From contig CAZUPD010000005.1 in the NCBI GenBank assembly GCA_964621785.1, positions 75,974 to 139,973 on the forward strand: a DNA stretch of 64,000 bases, written 5' to 3'. A model generated the notes under the pieces. It worked only from the letters and a program-made list of their open reading frames with translations, was not told the origin of the DNA and made no database searches. Below, one piece after another: positions 28,570 through 36,987 of this stretch. How positions within the stretch are numbered: the first letter of the stretch is position 1; every line of letters starts with the position of its first letter. The position numbers and the translations under genes were made by a program. Origin of the DNA: JACKDW01 sp964621785. GTDB lineage: Bacteria; Myxococcota_A; Polyangia; Nannocystales; Nannocystaceae.

Positions 28570-29205
28570 TCAGCTCTGGGCGGCCTTGATATTGACACCT
28601 GCGGCCGTCAGCACGTACTCGGTGCGCTCACCGCCGACGGCCGAGGGATCGCCCCCGCCGTCTTTTTCGAGGTGCTTGACCTGCTTCTCGGTGAACGTCC
28701 GCGACTCGAGGGTTCCCTCGACCACCGCCGCTTTACCCGTGCTGTCCATCGGCACCGTGAACGAGTGGTCCTTCATCAGGATCCGGGCTTGGGCCTCACC
28801 GTCTTTGATCACCATCCAGCAACCCATTTTTTGGCACACCTTGTCGATCTGGCCGCTGACTTGGATGAGCTCGTCGGGCTTGGCGGTCAGCGACTGTGAC
28901 AGGGGTTTGGCTGCGGCGAGGGTGAAGGCTCCACCGAAGTGTCCGTCGCCGGCCGGCGGTGTTGCGTCGCCGTGGCCACAGCTGTGACCTTCGCCTTCGG
29001 CGGCAGGTTTGTGGTCTTCGTGGATGCAGCCCTCGTCCCCTTCTTCGGCCTCGGGCTTGGCGTCGGCCTTGTCGGCCGCGGGTTTGGCTTCGGCCTTGGC
29101 TTCGGCCTTCACTTCGGTCTTGGCGACAACTTGCTTGGCCTCGCCGGAGCAGGCGGTGGCGAGCGCAACAGTGCAGAGGGACAAAATCGTGGTCTGGAGT
29201 TTCAT
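28570..29205 (-). CDS. DUF4920 lipoprotein
   Basis: A 211-residue lipoprotein (LATAC, Cys19). Residues 25-65 are a low-complexity Ala/Lys/Glu linker (AKAEAKAEAK), then a His/Cys-containing stretch (CIHEDHKPAAEGEGHSCGHGD) that might bind metal. The DUF4920 core is marked by VCQKMGCWMVI and ILMKDHSFTVPMD. The role of DUF4920 is unknown. The ATG 29205 was preferred over far upstream codons because of the signal peptide. Confidence 0.82.
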   Translation of the reverse strand: MKLQTTILSLCTVALATACSGEAKQVVAKTEVKAEAKAEAKPAADKADAKPEAEEGDEGCIHEDHKPAAEGEGHSCGHGDATPPAGDGHFGGAFTLAAAKPLSQSLTAKPDELIQVSGQIDKVCQKMGCWMVIKDGEAQARILMKDHSFTVPMDSTGKAAVVEGTLESRTFTEKQVKHLEKDGGGDPSAVGGERTEYVLTAAGVNIKAAQS

Positions 29206-29894
29206 CGTCTTTTTCTTAGATGGCTTGGTCGGATGTGACTCGTAGTGTGCCGGGCGTGTTTGCGCAAAGTCAATCGACGCAAACTCGGATAGCTCACCCG
29301 GGCTGCAACTGAGTGTGGTGTCTGGGCATTCCCAGAGGTGAGAAAAACAGGAGTTCGCAGCGCCGAGGGCGAGATTGCCCAGCAGACGTGGGCGTTGGCT
29401 TCCGACTGGTTGCAAGTGCATTTGAAATTCATTGTCTGCGGCCGCGGCATGGTGGTGACCGAGGTCGTTTCGGCACGCGAGGTTGAGATCAGAGTGGGAA
29501 AATATATGTGTAGATCGACGCGACGTCAGTCGGTGTCGACCGATTATGTATGTAAGTACATGGTGTGGGCGTGGTCGATCGAACCACGACCGGCCGTGCG
29601 AAGACTTCACTTCGGGTGCAAGTACACGGGTGTTTTATAGAAAGGTCCACCGCGCGGTTGTGGTCGCGCTCGTCAGCCGGTCGCCCTAGGATCCGACCAT
29701 CTCGGGTTGCAAATGCATGGGTATTCGAGGCCGAAATGCGCGGTTGTGGTGATGCACACGCGCTGCGTGCCAACGGGTTGCAACTGCACGGGTTGTGTCC
29801 GCGGATTGACTGACGCGCGGCTCTGAGTGGGTGTTTGGACGCTTCCGGCCGTGGGTCCGAAAATTTGCTGCGCCCGGCGCTTGATCGTGAAACC
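29206..29894. repeat. long intergenic region with five TGYANNTRCA palindromes in a diverged repeat
   Basis: No gene is visible in about 690 bp between two divergently read lipoprotein genes. Exact palindromes begin at 29411, 29551, 29617, 29708 and 29779. Around four of them the flanks are alike (GGGT or GGTT before, CGGG or TGGG after) and a second block GCGCGGTTGTGGT recurs at about 29651 and 29737, so the region looks like a decayed tandem repeat of about 70-90 bp. This is the densest cluster in the window. Confidence 0.6.
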
Positions 29895-31652
29895 ATGGCG
29901 GGGATGTTGCTCGCCCCACGACTCTGGTGCGGCCTGCTCGCTGCGACGTTGGCCGGATGCGCCACGACGATTCCGTCTTCGACCGAGGAGGCGTTGCCTG
30001 TCGAGCCGCCGACCAGCCGCCTGTCGACGCAGCCGCGGTTGGTCGTCCTGATCGTCGTCGACCAGATGCGGGTCGATTATCTCGAACGCTTTGGCGATCT
30101 CTTTTCCGAGGAGCCCGGCGGATTTTTATGGCTGTCCAAGCGCGGAGTCCAGTTTGCCCGGACGTCGGTTAACCAAGCTCCGACCAAGACCTCCCCGGGC
30201 CATGCCAGCATTGTCACCGGGACCTATGCCGCGACCCATGGGGTGCCGCTCAATCACTGGTACGACATCGAAGCTCGAAGCGAACGTCACGCCGGTGAGG
30301 ACCTCGATGCCGCGGTGGTCGGCGGGCCTGCATCGATCGATTCGCGCGCCTATTCGTCGCACCAAATGTTGCGCCCGGCAGTTGGTGACTGGCTCAAACG
30401 CCAGGATCCTCAAAGTTTGGTGTATGCGGTTGCGGCCAAGGATCGAGCCGCGGTGATGCTCGGGGGGCATCGCCCCGATGGCGTGTGGTGGTACGACAAC
30501 AAGCGTGCGGCGTTTGTGACCTCGACCCACTACACCGACAAACTTCCGGCCTGGGTCGCAGCGTTCAACCGCTCGGGTGCGATCGACCAGTATTTCACCG
30601 ACGGCTGGATGCGGATCGCCGATGAGAGTGCATATGCACGCATGGGTCCCGACGCAGTCGCGCAGGAGGTGTTCGGGTTTAAAAGTGTGTTCCCCTATTT
30701 ATTCGATCACGCCTCCTCGGAGGACCTTGGCGCGTACCACAAACGGCTCACATTCACCCCGTTTGGCGATGTCCTGAGCTTTGAGCTGGCCAAACGCACG
30801 ATCACCGCCGCCGGCCTCGGGCTCGACGAACACCCGGATCTGTTACTGATCGGGGCCTCGGCCGGCGATAAAATCGGCCATGCGTTTGGCCCCGACAGCC
30901 ACGAGATCCTCGATTACTATCTCCGCCTCGATCGCGAATTAATTAACTTGTATCAGCATTTAGCGAGCCGGCGCGACAGTGGTGCATTTGTGATCGCACT
31001 GACCTCCGACCACGGTGTGATGTCGTTTCCCGAACGTCTGCGCGAGGGCGGTGAGGGGGATGCCCGACGGATTTTGACCGAAGAGTTTGAACGCGATGTC
31101 CGGCGCGAGTTCAATGCCGTCGCCGACTACCTGGGGGTTTCACGGGCTGTACTGCGCCACATCGGCACCCACGGGATCTGGTTTGACCACACCCTCGCCG
31201 CCGAAGCCGGTATCCCCCCAGGTGCCCTCGAGGATGCGGTAGCGGAGGCGTTGCGGCGGGTCGATTATGTTGCAGATGCACTGACTGCGGATGAACTCAG
31301 CGGCAAGCGCCCCGATGCAGAGACCCGCCCGTGGCTCGCCGAGTACCGACGCGGATTTTATCGCGGACGCAGCCCCGATATCGTTCTGCGGATCGAGCCC
31401 GGTGTGCTGGCACCGACGCTGTTTACCGGTACCAGTCACGGCAGCCCCTACGGCTACGACGCCCATGTGCCACTGCTGTTTGCCGGTGCAAGTATCGGCC
31501 ACCACACGGTTACCCAACCGGTCGAACTGATCGACGTCGCACCGACTCTCGCAGAACTCCTCGGAATCCAAACCATGCCCGGTGTCCACGGAAAGAGTTT
31601 GCTACCGCTGATTTTGTACGGTGAGGCGCTCGACGAGCCCTCCCCTGAGTAG
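29895..31652 (+). CDS. PafA-like alkaline phosphatase lipoprotein
   Basis: A 585-residue type I phosphodiesterase/alkaline-phosphatase superfamily protein. Lipobox LAATLAGC gives Cys22. Metal and nucleophile residues are present: Asp56 in VVDQMR, the Thr nucleophile (Thr99) in PTKTSPGHAS, GDKIGHAFGPDSHE, LTSDHGV and the last His in TGTSHGSPY. The order and length match PafA, a periplasmic phosphate-irrepressible phosphatase. ATG 29895 (or 29904) is chosen over an upstream frame extension. Two exact TGYANNTRCA palindromes lie within it. Confidence 0.85.
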   Translation: MAGMLLAPRLWCGLLAATLAGCATTIPSSTEEALPVEPPTSRLSTQPRLVVLIVVDQMRVDYLERFGDLFSEEPGGFLWLSKRGVQFARTSVNQAPTKTSPGHASIVTGTYAATHGVPLNHWYDIEARSERHAGEDLDAAVVGGPASIDSRAYSSHQMLRPAVGDWLKRQDPQSLVYAVAAKDRAAVMLGGHRPDGVWWYDNKRAAFVTSTHYTDKLPAWVAAFNRSGAIDQYFTDGWMRIADESAYARMGPDAVAQEVFGFKSVFPYLFDHASSEDLGAYHKRLTFTPFGDVLSFELAKRTITAAGLGLDEHPDLLLIGASAGDKIGHAFGPDSHEILDYYLRLDRELINLYQHLASRRDSGAFVIALTSDHGVMSFPERLREGGEGDARRILTEEFERDVRREFNAVADYLGVSRAVLRHIGTHGIWFDHTLAAEAGIPPGALEDAVAEALRRVDYVADALTADELSGKRPDAETRPWLAEYRRGFYRGRSPDIVLRIEPGVLAPTLFTGTSHGSPYGYDAHVPLLFAGASIGHHTVTQPVELIDVAPTLAELLGIQTMPGVHGKSLLPLILYGEALDEPSPE

Positions 31653-31781
31653 GCCGTCACCCATGTTCCTCGACGAACCGACGAGGCTGTGATTGCGTCA
31701 TCGAGTTGCTCGGCGAAGTCGTGCCTCGAGTGGCGGTTCGGCCTCCGCGAACTACCTGTGTCGATGATTTGGTGTGGTCGA

Positions 31782-32942
31782 CTACGGGCAGGGGAACACC
31801 CGGTCGAGGGCAGCGATCGCGTCCGCGACGGCGGCCTCATCGGTGCCGGCACTTGTCCAGAAGGTCGCCAGAGTCGATGCATCTGCATTGTTTCGTTCGC
31901 CGGCTTCGCGGTCGAGGACCGGGCCTGCGACCTGTAAAAACGCCCACGAGATGTCGGCCCCGTCACCTGCGCGCAGGTTGAGGAGATGTTGGACCATGCG
32001 CTCGCGGACGACCACGGCATATCCGCGGTGGAGCGCCTGGTCGAGTTGTTCGGTGCCGATGTCAAACCAGCTGGTGGCGTCCATGGTCTCGGAGTATTCG
32101 GCGTAGCACCGCATGGCCAGCACACCGTCAAAAATCCGTGCATGTGCATTTTCACTGAGACGCGAGACATACCCCGACAGGCCAATGCCACCGTCGAGCT
32201 GGTGCCCGCCGGTGTAGTAGGCCCAGGACGAGTCACAGTCCTTTTTCTTGAGTTCGCAGTTGTTGGCCTCTTTGTAGACCGAGAGGTAGTAAAACCACAG
32301 CAGGGCCGCTTCGATCCGGGCGGCGAGGATGTCCGGATCGCCGACGCCATCTTGACCGTCGACAAACGCTTCGTTGATGAGGGGACCGATCTTGGCCGGA
32401 CCCGCACAGCGGTCGGGATGCTTGATGACGTTGGCTTCGACGGTGCACTGTTTGTCGGGGTCGACTTGGTCATCCCAATCTTCCATGGGAATCTCGGGGT
32501 AGTGGAGGTCTTCGCGGCGAACGAGGCGGGACTCCAAACCTTCGGGGGTGACGTACTCGACCCGGGCAGTCGTGAAGTCTTCGGCCGATGGGGTGCCGCT
32601 GCGCCACAGAAGATCGGCGATGGTCTCAAACGCCTGCACACGGGCGATCGAGCTGGGATCGGTCTCGACGAGTGTGTAGGAACCATCGTCGGCGATACAC
32701 GCCGGCCACATGTCGTCGGCCGAGGCGTTGGTCCGCGGCTGGTAGTCACTGGCCGCCGGACCACAGGCGGATTCGTCGACGCAGGGGACGTCGGCCTGAT
32801 CACACAACATGTCCCCAGCATCGGTGTCGCTGCCAGACGCGTCACCCGTATCCGTCGATTGCTCGCCGCCGTCGGTGCAACCGCCGAGCAGGGTCGCGGT
32901 CAACAACAAAACATGTGTATGCAATTTAACGAGATGGCGCAT
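31782..32942 (-). CDS. hypothetical lipoprotein
   Basis: A 386-residue secreted lipoprotein from ATG 32942 (TLLGGC, Cys22) with a short Thr/Asp/Ser spacer. The mature part has paired cysteines (CDQADVPCVDESACG) and helical Trp/Tyr-rich segments such as LLWFYYLSVYKEANNCELKKKDC. I recognise no family. The composition is like other secreted myxobacterial proteins. It is divergent to the L,D-transpeptidase gene. Confidence 0.7.
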   Translation of the reverse strand: MRHLVKLHTHVLLLTATLLGGCTDGGEQSTDTGDASGSDTDAGDMLCDQADVPCVDESACGPAASDYQPRTNASADDMWPACIADDGSYTLVETDPSSIARVQAFETIADLLWRSGTPSAEDFTTARVEYVTPEGLESRLVRREDLHYPEIPMEDWDDQVDPDKQCTVEANVIKHPDRCAGPAKIGPLINEAFVDGQDGVGDPDILAARIEAALLWFYYLSVYKEANNCELKKKDCDSSWAYYTGGHQLDGGIGLSGYVSRLSENAHARIFDGVLAMRCYAEYSETMDATSWFDIGTEQLDQALHRGYAVVVRERMVQHLLNLRAGDGADISWAFLQVAGPVLDREAGERNNADASTLATFWTSAGTDEAAVADAIAALDRVFPCP

Positions 32943-33230
32943 GGGTCGCAGTGAGCGTAGGCGACCCGCCTGCCCATTGTTAGCGGCGATCCACCAACAG
33001 GACCAAGGGAAATCCCCCCACGAAACCTCGAACTCAGACAGCATCAAATTGCGATGTCAGGGTTTGTAAAATGGGATCGGGGACCTTCAGCAAACCGATG
33101 GTCCGACGAGATCTCAGTACGAATCCAGATGAAACGATCTGGCTCACACGAAAACCGCGCATTTTTTGCCTGGAGAACCTCGATCTGCAGGAATCTTCTC
33201 GAGTTGTGAGGCGTGCGTTATGCACTGAAT

Positions 33231-34877
33231 ATGCGTGCCCCCAGTAAAGCGTGGCTGACGGTAGCGCTGCTCGTGGGCTGCGGTGCCAGCACGCCCCAGC
33301 AGACTGCGCCCGAACCAGCCGAGCGCGCCCCCGAACAAGGTCTTGAGACGACTGATGCCGTCGCGGAACCAGTGGTTGTTGCGGCTGCGAGTGAGACCGA
33401 TTGGCAGGAGGCGATCTCCGGGACCACAGGCGATCCGGGGACCGAGACCGAGACCGGGACCGAGACCGATACGGAGACCGGTGGCGATGTCATTCCCGAA
33501 CCGCCGCCCGGGTACGGCGCGATGGTGCCGAAGGTCCCCGCGCCCACTGCGGAAGAACTCACGGTCCACGGCCTCGCCGGCTACGAGGTCGTGACGATTT
33601 ACTCCGAGCCCAAGCTCGACTCACCCAAGCTCGGGTACCTGCGGATCGGTACCCGGATGATGGTGAGTGAGAAGCACGAGGATCAGGGGGAGGGGTGTCG
33701 CAAAGGATTCTATGCCCTGCCGACCGGCGGATTTGCCTGCGTCAACAAGGGGTTGATCGCCGATGCCGAGCGCGAGCCGTACATGAAGTACCCCCCGCCC
33801 AAGCCGGCGCTCGACCAGCCCCATCCCTATTCCTACGGCTACGTTCGCAAGTGGAATAGCCCGATGTGGTGGCGGATCCCAACGGCCCGCGAACTCGAAG
33901 AAGCGCAGTCACAACGGGCAGCCCGCGAGGCCGAGCGCACCGGTCAGCCTCTTGTTGCAGATACAACTGGAGGGGACACCGACACCGATGGCGATCCCGG
34001 AACCACCGGCGGGAGCGAGCCTGAAGAGCCCGTTTCGCTGCCCCTGAGCCCCGGGAGTCCGTGGCTCGAGAAGGGTTTTTTCCTCAGTTTGGGCGAGAAG
34101 GTCCGCGAAGATGGGCACACCTACTACCGCACCGCCCGCGGAGCCTATGTCGACCACCGCGATGTCTACGGCTACAAGTCCAAGGACTTTCAAGGCGTCG
34201 AATTGGGCGAGGAGGTCAACTTCCCGGTAGGCTTCGTCGACAAAAAGACCACCAAACTGATCGAGCTAACCGAAGAGGGCAAACTCAAGGCGGTCGGAAA
34301 GTTGGAGCGGCGGGCGTTTGTCGACCTGACCGAAGAGACCGAGGTCAATGGACGCACCTATATGATGACGGCCGATGGGTTGTTGGTGCGCAAGGATGAC
34401 CTGGTGATGCCCGACTTGCAGCCGCTGCCCAAGGGACTCGAAGCGTGGGAGCGCTGGGTGGATGTCAGCCTGTCCAAACAGATCTTGGTCGCCTATGAAG
34501 GTACCCGTCCGGTTTATGTCACGCTGGTGTCGACCGGGCGCAAGGGCACCAAAGAGGAGCCGTTCGAGACCCCCACCGGCCGTTGGCGGATCAAGAGTAA
34601 ACACATCTCGACGACGATGGACGGGGGCACGGCCTCCGATGGCAACTACTCAATTCAAGATGTTCCCTGGACCATGTTCTTCCACGGCAACTACGCGCTC
34701 CACGGCGCCTTTTGGCACAGTAGCTTCGGGCGTGTCCGCAGCCACGGGTGTGTCAACCTCGGTCCGAGCGATGCCCGGTGGCTATTTTTCTGGACCACCC
34801 CGTTTTTACCCGACGACTGGCACGGCGTGTCGTCGACCGACGAGAGTCCAGGCAGCACCGTGATCGTGCGCGAGTGA
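33231..34877 (+). CDS. YkuD-type L,D-transpeptidase lipoprotein
   Basis: A 548-residue secreted protein. ATG 33231 gives the lipobox VALLVGC (Cys17); a GTG at 33213 with GAGG before it is an alternative. Two Thr/Glu/Asp repeats flank an SH3-like region (VVTIYSEPKLDSPKLGYLRIG). The catalytic YkuD motif is HGAFWHSSFG followed by RSHGCVNL, with Cys near residue 507. It should cross-link peptidoglycan at the meso-DAP residue or attach proteins to it. Confidence 0.88.
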   Translation: MRAPSKAWLTVALLVGCGASTPQQTAPEPAERAPEQGLETTDAVAEPVVVAAASETDWQEAISGTTGDPGTETETGTETDTETGGDVIPEPPPGYGAMVPKVPAPTAEELTVHGLAGYEVVTIYSEPKLDSPKLGYLRIGTRMMVSEKHEDQGEGCRKGFYALPTGGFACVNKGLIADAEREPYMKYPPPKPALDQPHPYSYGYVRKWNSPMWWRIPTARELEEAQSQRAAREAERTGQPLVADTTGGDTDTDGDPGTTGGSEPEEPVSLPLSPGSPWLEKGFFLSLGEKVREDGHTYYRTARGAYVDHRDVYGYKSKDFQGVELGEEVNFPVGFVDKKTTKLIELTEEGKLKAVGKLERRAFVDLTEETEVNGRTYMMTADGLLVRKDDLVMPDLQPLPKGLEAWERWVDVSLSKQILVAYEGTRPVYVTLVSTGRKGTKEEPFETPTGRWRIKSKHISTTMDGGTASDGNYSIQDVPWTMFFHGNYALHGAFWHSSFGRVRSHGCVNLGPSDARWLFFWTTPFLPDDWHGVSSTDESPGSTVIVRE

Positions 34878-34910
34878 CGAGCTCGCCACAATCCATGCAG
34901 ATACAAAAAA

Positions 34911-35567
34911 TTATTCTGCAGCGACGAGCCCGATTTTGATCGCGTAGCGCACCAAGCCGACGACGTTGCGGGTCTCTAACTTGGCCATGATGCGGCTGCG
35001 ATGGCCCTCGATGGTTTTGACGCTGAGGTTTAAAACCTTGGCGATCTCGGGGCTCGACTTGCCCTCGGCCACGAGCTTGAGGACTTGCAGCTCGCGCTGG
35101 CTGAGGTCTTGGTGGTTCTTTTTTTGCGACGGACGGCGGGAATCTTGGAGGACGATCTTGGCGACTTCGGGACTGAAAAATGCGTTGCCCTCGGCGAGCG
35201 CCTCGATTGCGGCGACCAGGTCCGACAGCCCCGAACCCTTGAGCAGATATCCGCAGGCGCCCGCACGCAGGGCAGGACGGACATAGTCCTCGCCTGCGTG
35301 CATCGACAAGATAAGCACCTGGCTGGTGAGCCCTTCGGTTTGCCGGATCATGCGCGTGGCTTCGAGGCCGCTGAGCTCGGGCATGTTGAGGTCCATCACC
35401 ACGACCTCGGGGCGCAGCTTTTGGGTTTGGGCAACCGCCTCGCGTCCGTCGCCGACCTCGGCCACGACCTCAATGCCCGGCCGCGTCGACAGCAGGGCCT
35501 TGAGACCTTCACGCACAATGGTGTGGTCTTCGGCGAGCAGGACACGGATCGCAGATTCGCGGGCCAT
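34911..35567 (-). CDS. NarL/FixJ-type response regulator
   Basis: A 218-residue regulator beginning MARESAIRVLLAEDHTIV. The receiver domain has the acidic pair near 13-14, the phospho-acceptor Asp59 in VVVMDLNMPE, and a switch Ser/Lys further on. The LuxR-type helix-turn-helix is QRELQVLKLVAEGKSSPEIAKVLNLSVKTIEGHRSRIM. No sensor kinase is next to it. Confidence 0.9.
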   Translation of the reverse strand: MARESAIRVLLAEDHTIVREGLKALLSTRPGIEVVAEVGDGREAVAQTQKLRPEVVVMDLNMPELSGLEATRMIRQTEGLTSQVLILSMHAGEDYVRPALRAGACGYLLKGSGLSDLVAAIEALAEGNAFFSPEVAKIVLQDSRRPSQKKNHQDLSQRELQVLKLVAEGKSSPEIAKVLNLSVKTIEGHRSRIMAKLETRNVVGLVRYAIKIGLVAAE

Positions 35568-35656
35568 CGCCGCAGTGTACCGCGGTTTTGGCTCGCCGGT
35601 TGACTCGGTGATGATACATCGATCGCCGACCACCCCGTTTGCAGTCGTTCGAAACG

Positions 35657-35686
35657 AAAACCCCACCGCTTTTGCAAGGGGTGGGG
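35657..35686 (-). terminator. terminator of the tRNA-Phe gene
   Basis: Read on the minus strand the sequence is CCCCACC, a 12-base loop and GGTGGGG followed by TTTT. It starts four bases after the tRNA 3' end. Confidence 0.75.
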
Positions 35687-35689
35687 ATG

Positions 35690-35762
35690 TGCCCAGGGAC
35701 GGAATCGAACCGCCGACACGGGGATTTTCAGTCCCCTGCTCTACCGACTGAGCTACCTGGGC
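35690..35762 (-). tRNA. tRNA-Phe (GAA)
   Basis: The minus strand folds into a 73-nt cloverleaf: acceptor GCCCAGG/CCTGGGC with discriminator A at 35690, D-arm GCTC-AGTCGGTA-GAGC, anticodon stem GGGGA/TCCCC with loop CTGAAAA (anticodon GAA) and T-loop TTCGATT. CCA is not encoded. It lies just beyond the response regulator gene and next to a repeat array. Confidence 0.95.
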
Positions 35763-35810
35763 GAGGGGCCGACTTCGTACGAAATCCCAGCCCGCTCGTC
35801 AAGCATCTTT

Positions 35811-36276
35811 TAAGATCGCGGTGGGGTTTACTCGCACGGCATGGGTCTGTGGCCGCGACCTACCGAATCAGTCGGCATCGGAGCTCTCTTTTTATGATTC
35901 GCGGCCGCGACCTACCGAATCAGTCGGCATCGGAGCTCTCTTTTTATGCCTGTGCCGACGTTTTCAGGAATGTCGCGGACACACCCTTGCCATGCGAGTA
36001 AACCCCACCGCGATCATAAAAACCCTGGTGCCGACGTTTTCAGGAATGTCGCGGCCACAGACCCCTGCCGTGCGAAGCAGTTCCACCGCGATCATAAAAA
36101 ACCCTGGTGCCGACGTTTTCAGGAATGTCGCGGCCACAGACCCCTGCCGTGNNNNNNNNNNNNNNNNNNNNNNNNNNNNNNNNNNNNNNNNNNNNNNNNN
36201 NNNNNNNNNNNNNNNNNNNNNNNNNNNNNNNNNNNNNNNNNNNNNNNNNNNCGACGCAGTTCCACCGCGATTATAA
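35811..36276. repeat. repeat array A, head-to-head copies, broken by an assembly gap
   Basis: The array runs from TTTTAAGATCGCGGTGG at its left edge to CCACCGCGATTATAA against the stop of the next gene. Left part: two 52-bp copies (starting 35851 and 35903) in one orientation, carrying GGCCGCGACCTACCGAATCA. Right part: copies in the opposite orientation starting 35952, 36028 and 36107 (periods 76 and 79), carrying GTGCCGACGTTTTCAGG. The outer arms are reverse complements of each other. It belongs to the same family as the arrays at 39815-40018 and 44123-44410. No gene is present. Confidence 0.8.
36152..36251. other. assembly gap (100 N) inside repeat array A
   Basis: Exactly 100 undetermined bases, the conventional size for a scaffold gap of unknown length. 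The same repeat unit lies on both sides, so the true array is probably longer than shown. Confidence 0.95.
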
Positions 36277-36984
36277 TTAACGGCGGCCGCCCCAGATCTG
36301 CGAGTTTCGCATCGCGTCTTTGACATCGACCATAAACGTTGCCCGGTACTCTTGGTCGTTGCTCAGCAGCTGTGACAGCCCCTCGATCAGCAGCGGGAAT
36401 GTGTAGGGCGACGGGTTGCAGCACAACAGCCACTCCCGGATCTGGTCTCGCATCCCGCGTTCGGCCTGCTTGCGCGTCTTGCTGGCCCGCAGCATATAGC
36501 TCGTGAAACAGGTCTCGACCTCGCGCAGTAGCGGGCCCAACTCGCCGGCGAGCAGGCGGTCGACCTCGTCTTCGGGTTGCTCGGCCACTGCGATCAACGA
36601 ACTTTCGGACGGCTCTCCTGAGCCGGGACCGAACATTCGCCGCAGGGCGCTGAGTTGTTTTTTGAGGAGGCGGCGGACGGCTGCGGTCGCTGTGTGCTCG
36701 AGCAGGATGGCCAAGGTGGCCTCCTCGCGCAGCGGGACGATCATCATCCGCGCCGGGCCGAAGTTGATCAGCAGCTCGGCGAGGGGCGAGCCAACGGTTG
36801 CAGATGCAACAACCATCCGCCGCACTGTTTTGGCGAGGTCGTTGGCGAGTGACGCATCGAGTGATTTTTGCGAGTCGGCAAAAAACGCCCCGTCGACGGT
36901 CGCCACCAAGGCTCCGCGGGCGCCGTGGATCGCCGCAATTTCCTCGAGCATCGCACGCAAGGCTGGATCGGGCTCAAAACTCAT
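36277..36984 (-). CDS. roadblock/LC7-like signalling protein
   Basis: A 235-residue cytosolic protein. Residues 1-120 fit a roadblock/LC7 fold (AIHGARGALVATVDGAFFADS, then RMMIVPLREEATLAILLEHTATAAV), as in MglB and other small-GTPase regulators. The C-terminal half is helical and unassigned. Its ATG comes 3 bp after the stop of the receiver-DUF4388-roadblock gene, with GGAGG acting as ribosome site, so the two form an operon. Repeat array A directly abuts its stop codon. Confidence 0.65.
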   Translation of the reverse strand: MSFEPDPALRAMLEEIAAIHGARGALVATVDGAFFADSQKSLDASLANDLAKTVRRMVVASATVGSPLAELLINFGPARMMIVPLREEATLAILLEHTATAAVRRLLKKQLSALRRMFGPGSGEPSESSLIAVAEQPEDEVDRLLAGELGPLLREVETCFTSYMLRASKTRKQAERGMRDQIREWLLCCNPSPYTFPLLIEGLSQLLSNDQEYRATFMVDVKDAMRNSQIWGGRR

Positions 36985-36987
36985 CGA

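Noticed and set aside
29338..29640. Open frames in the 29.2-29.9 kb gap
   Set aside because: They read through palindrome repeats, have no start signals and no protein-like pattern.
35811..36276. CRISPR-like periodic repeats
   Set aside because: Copies abut directly, differ in length (52, 76 and 79 bp), occur in both orientations and have no unique spacers; no cas gene is near.
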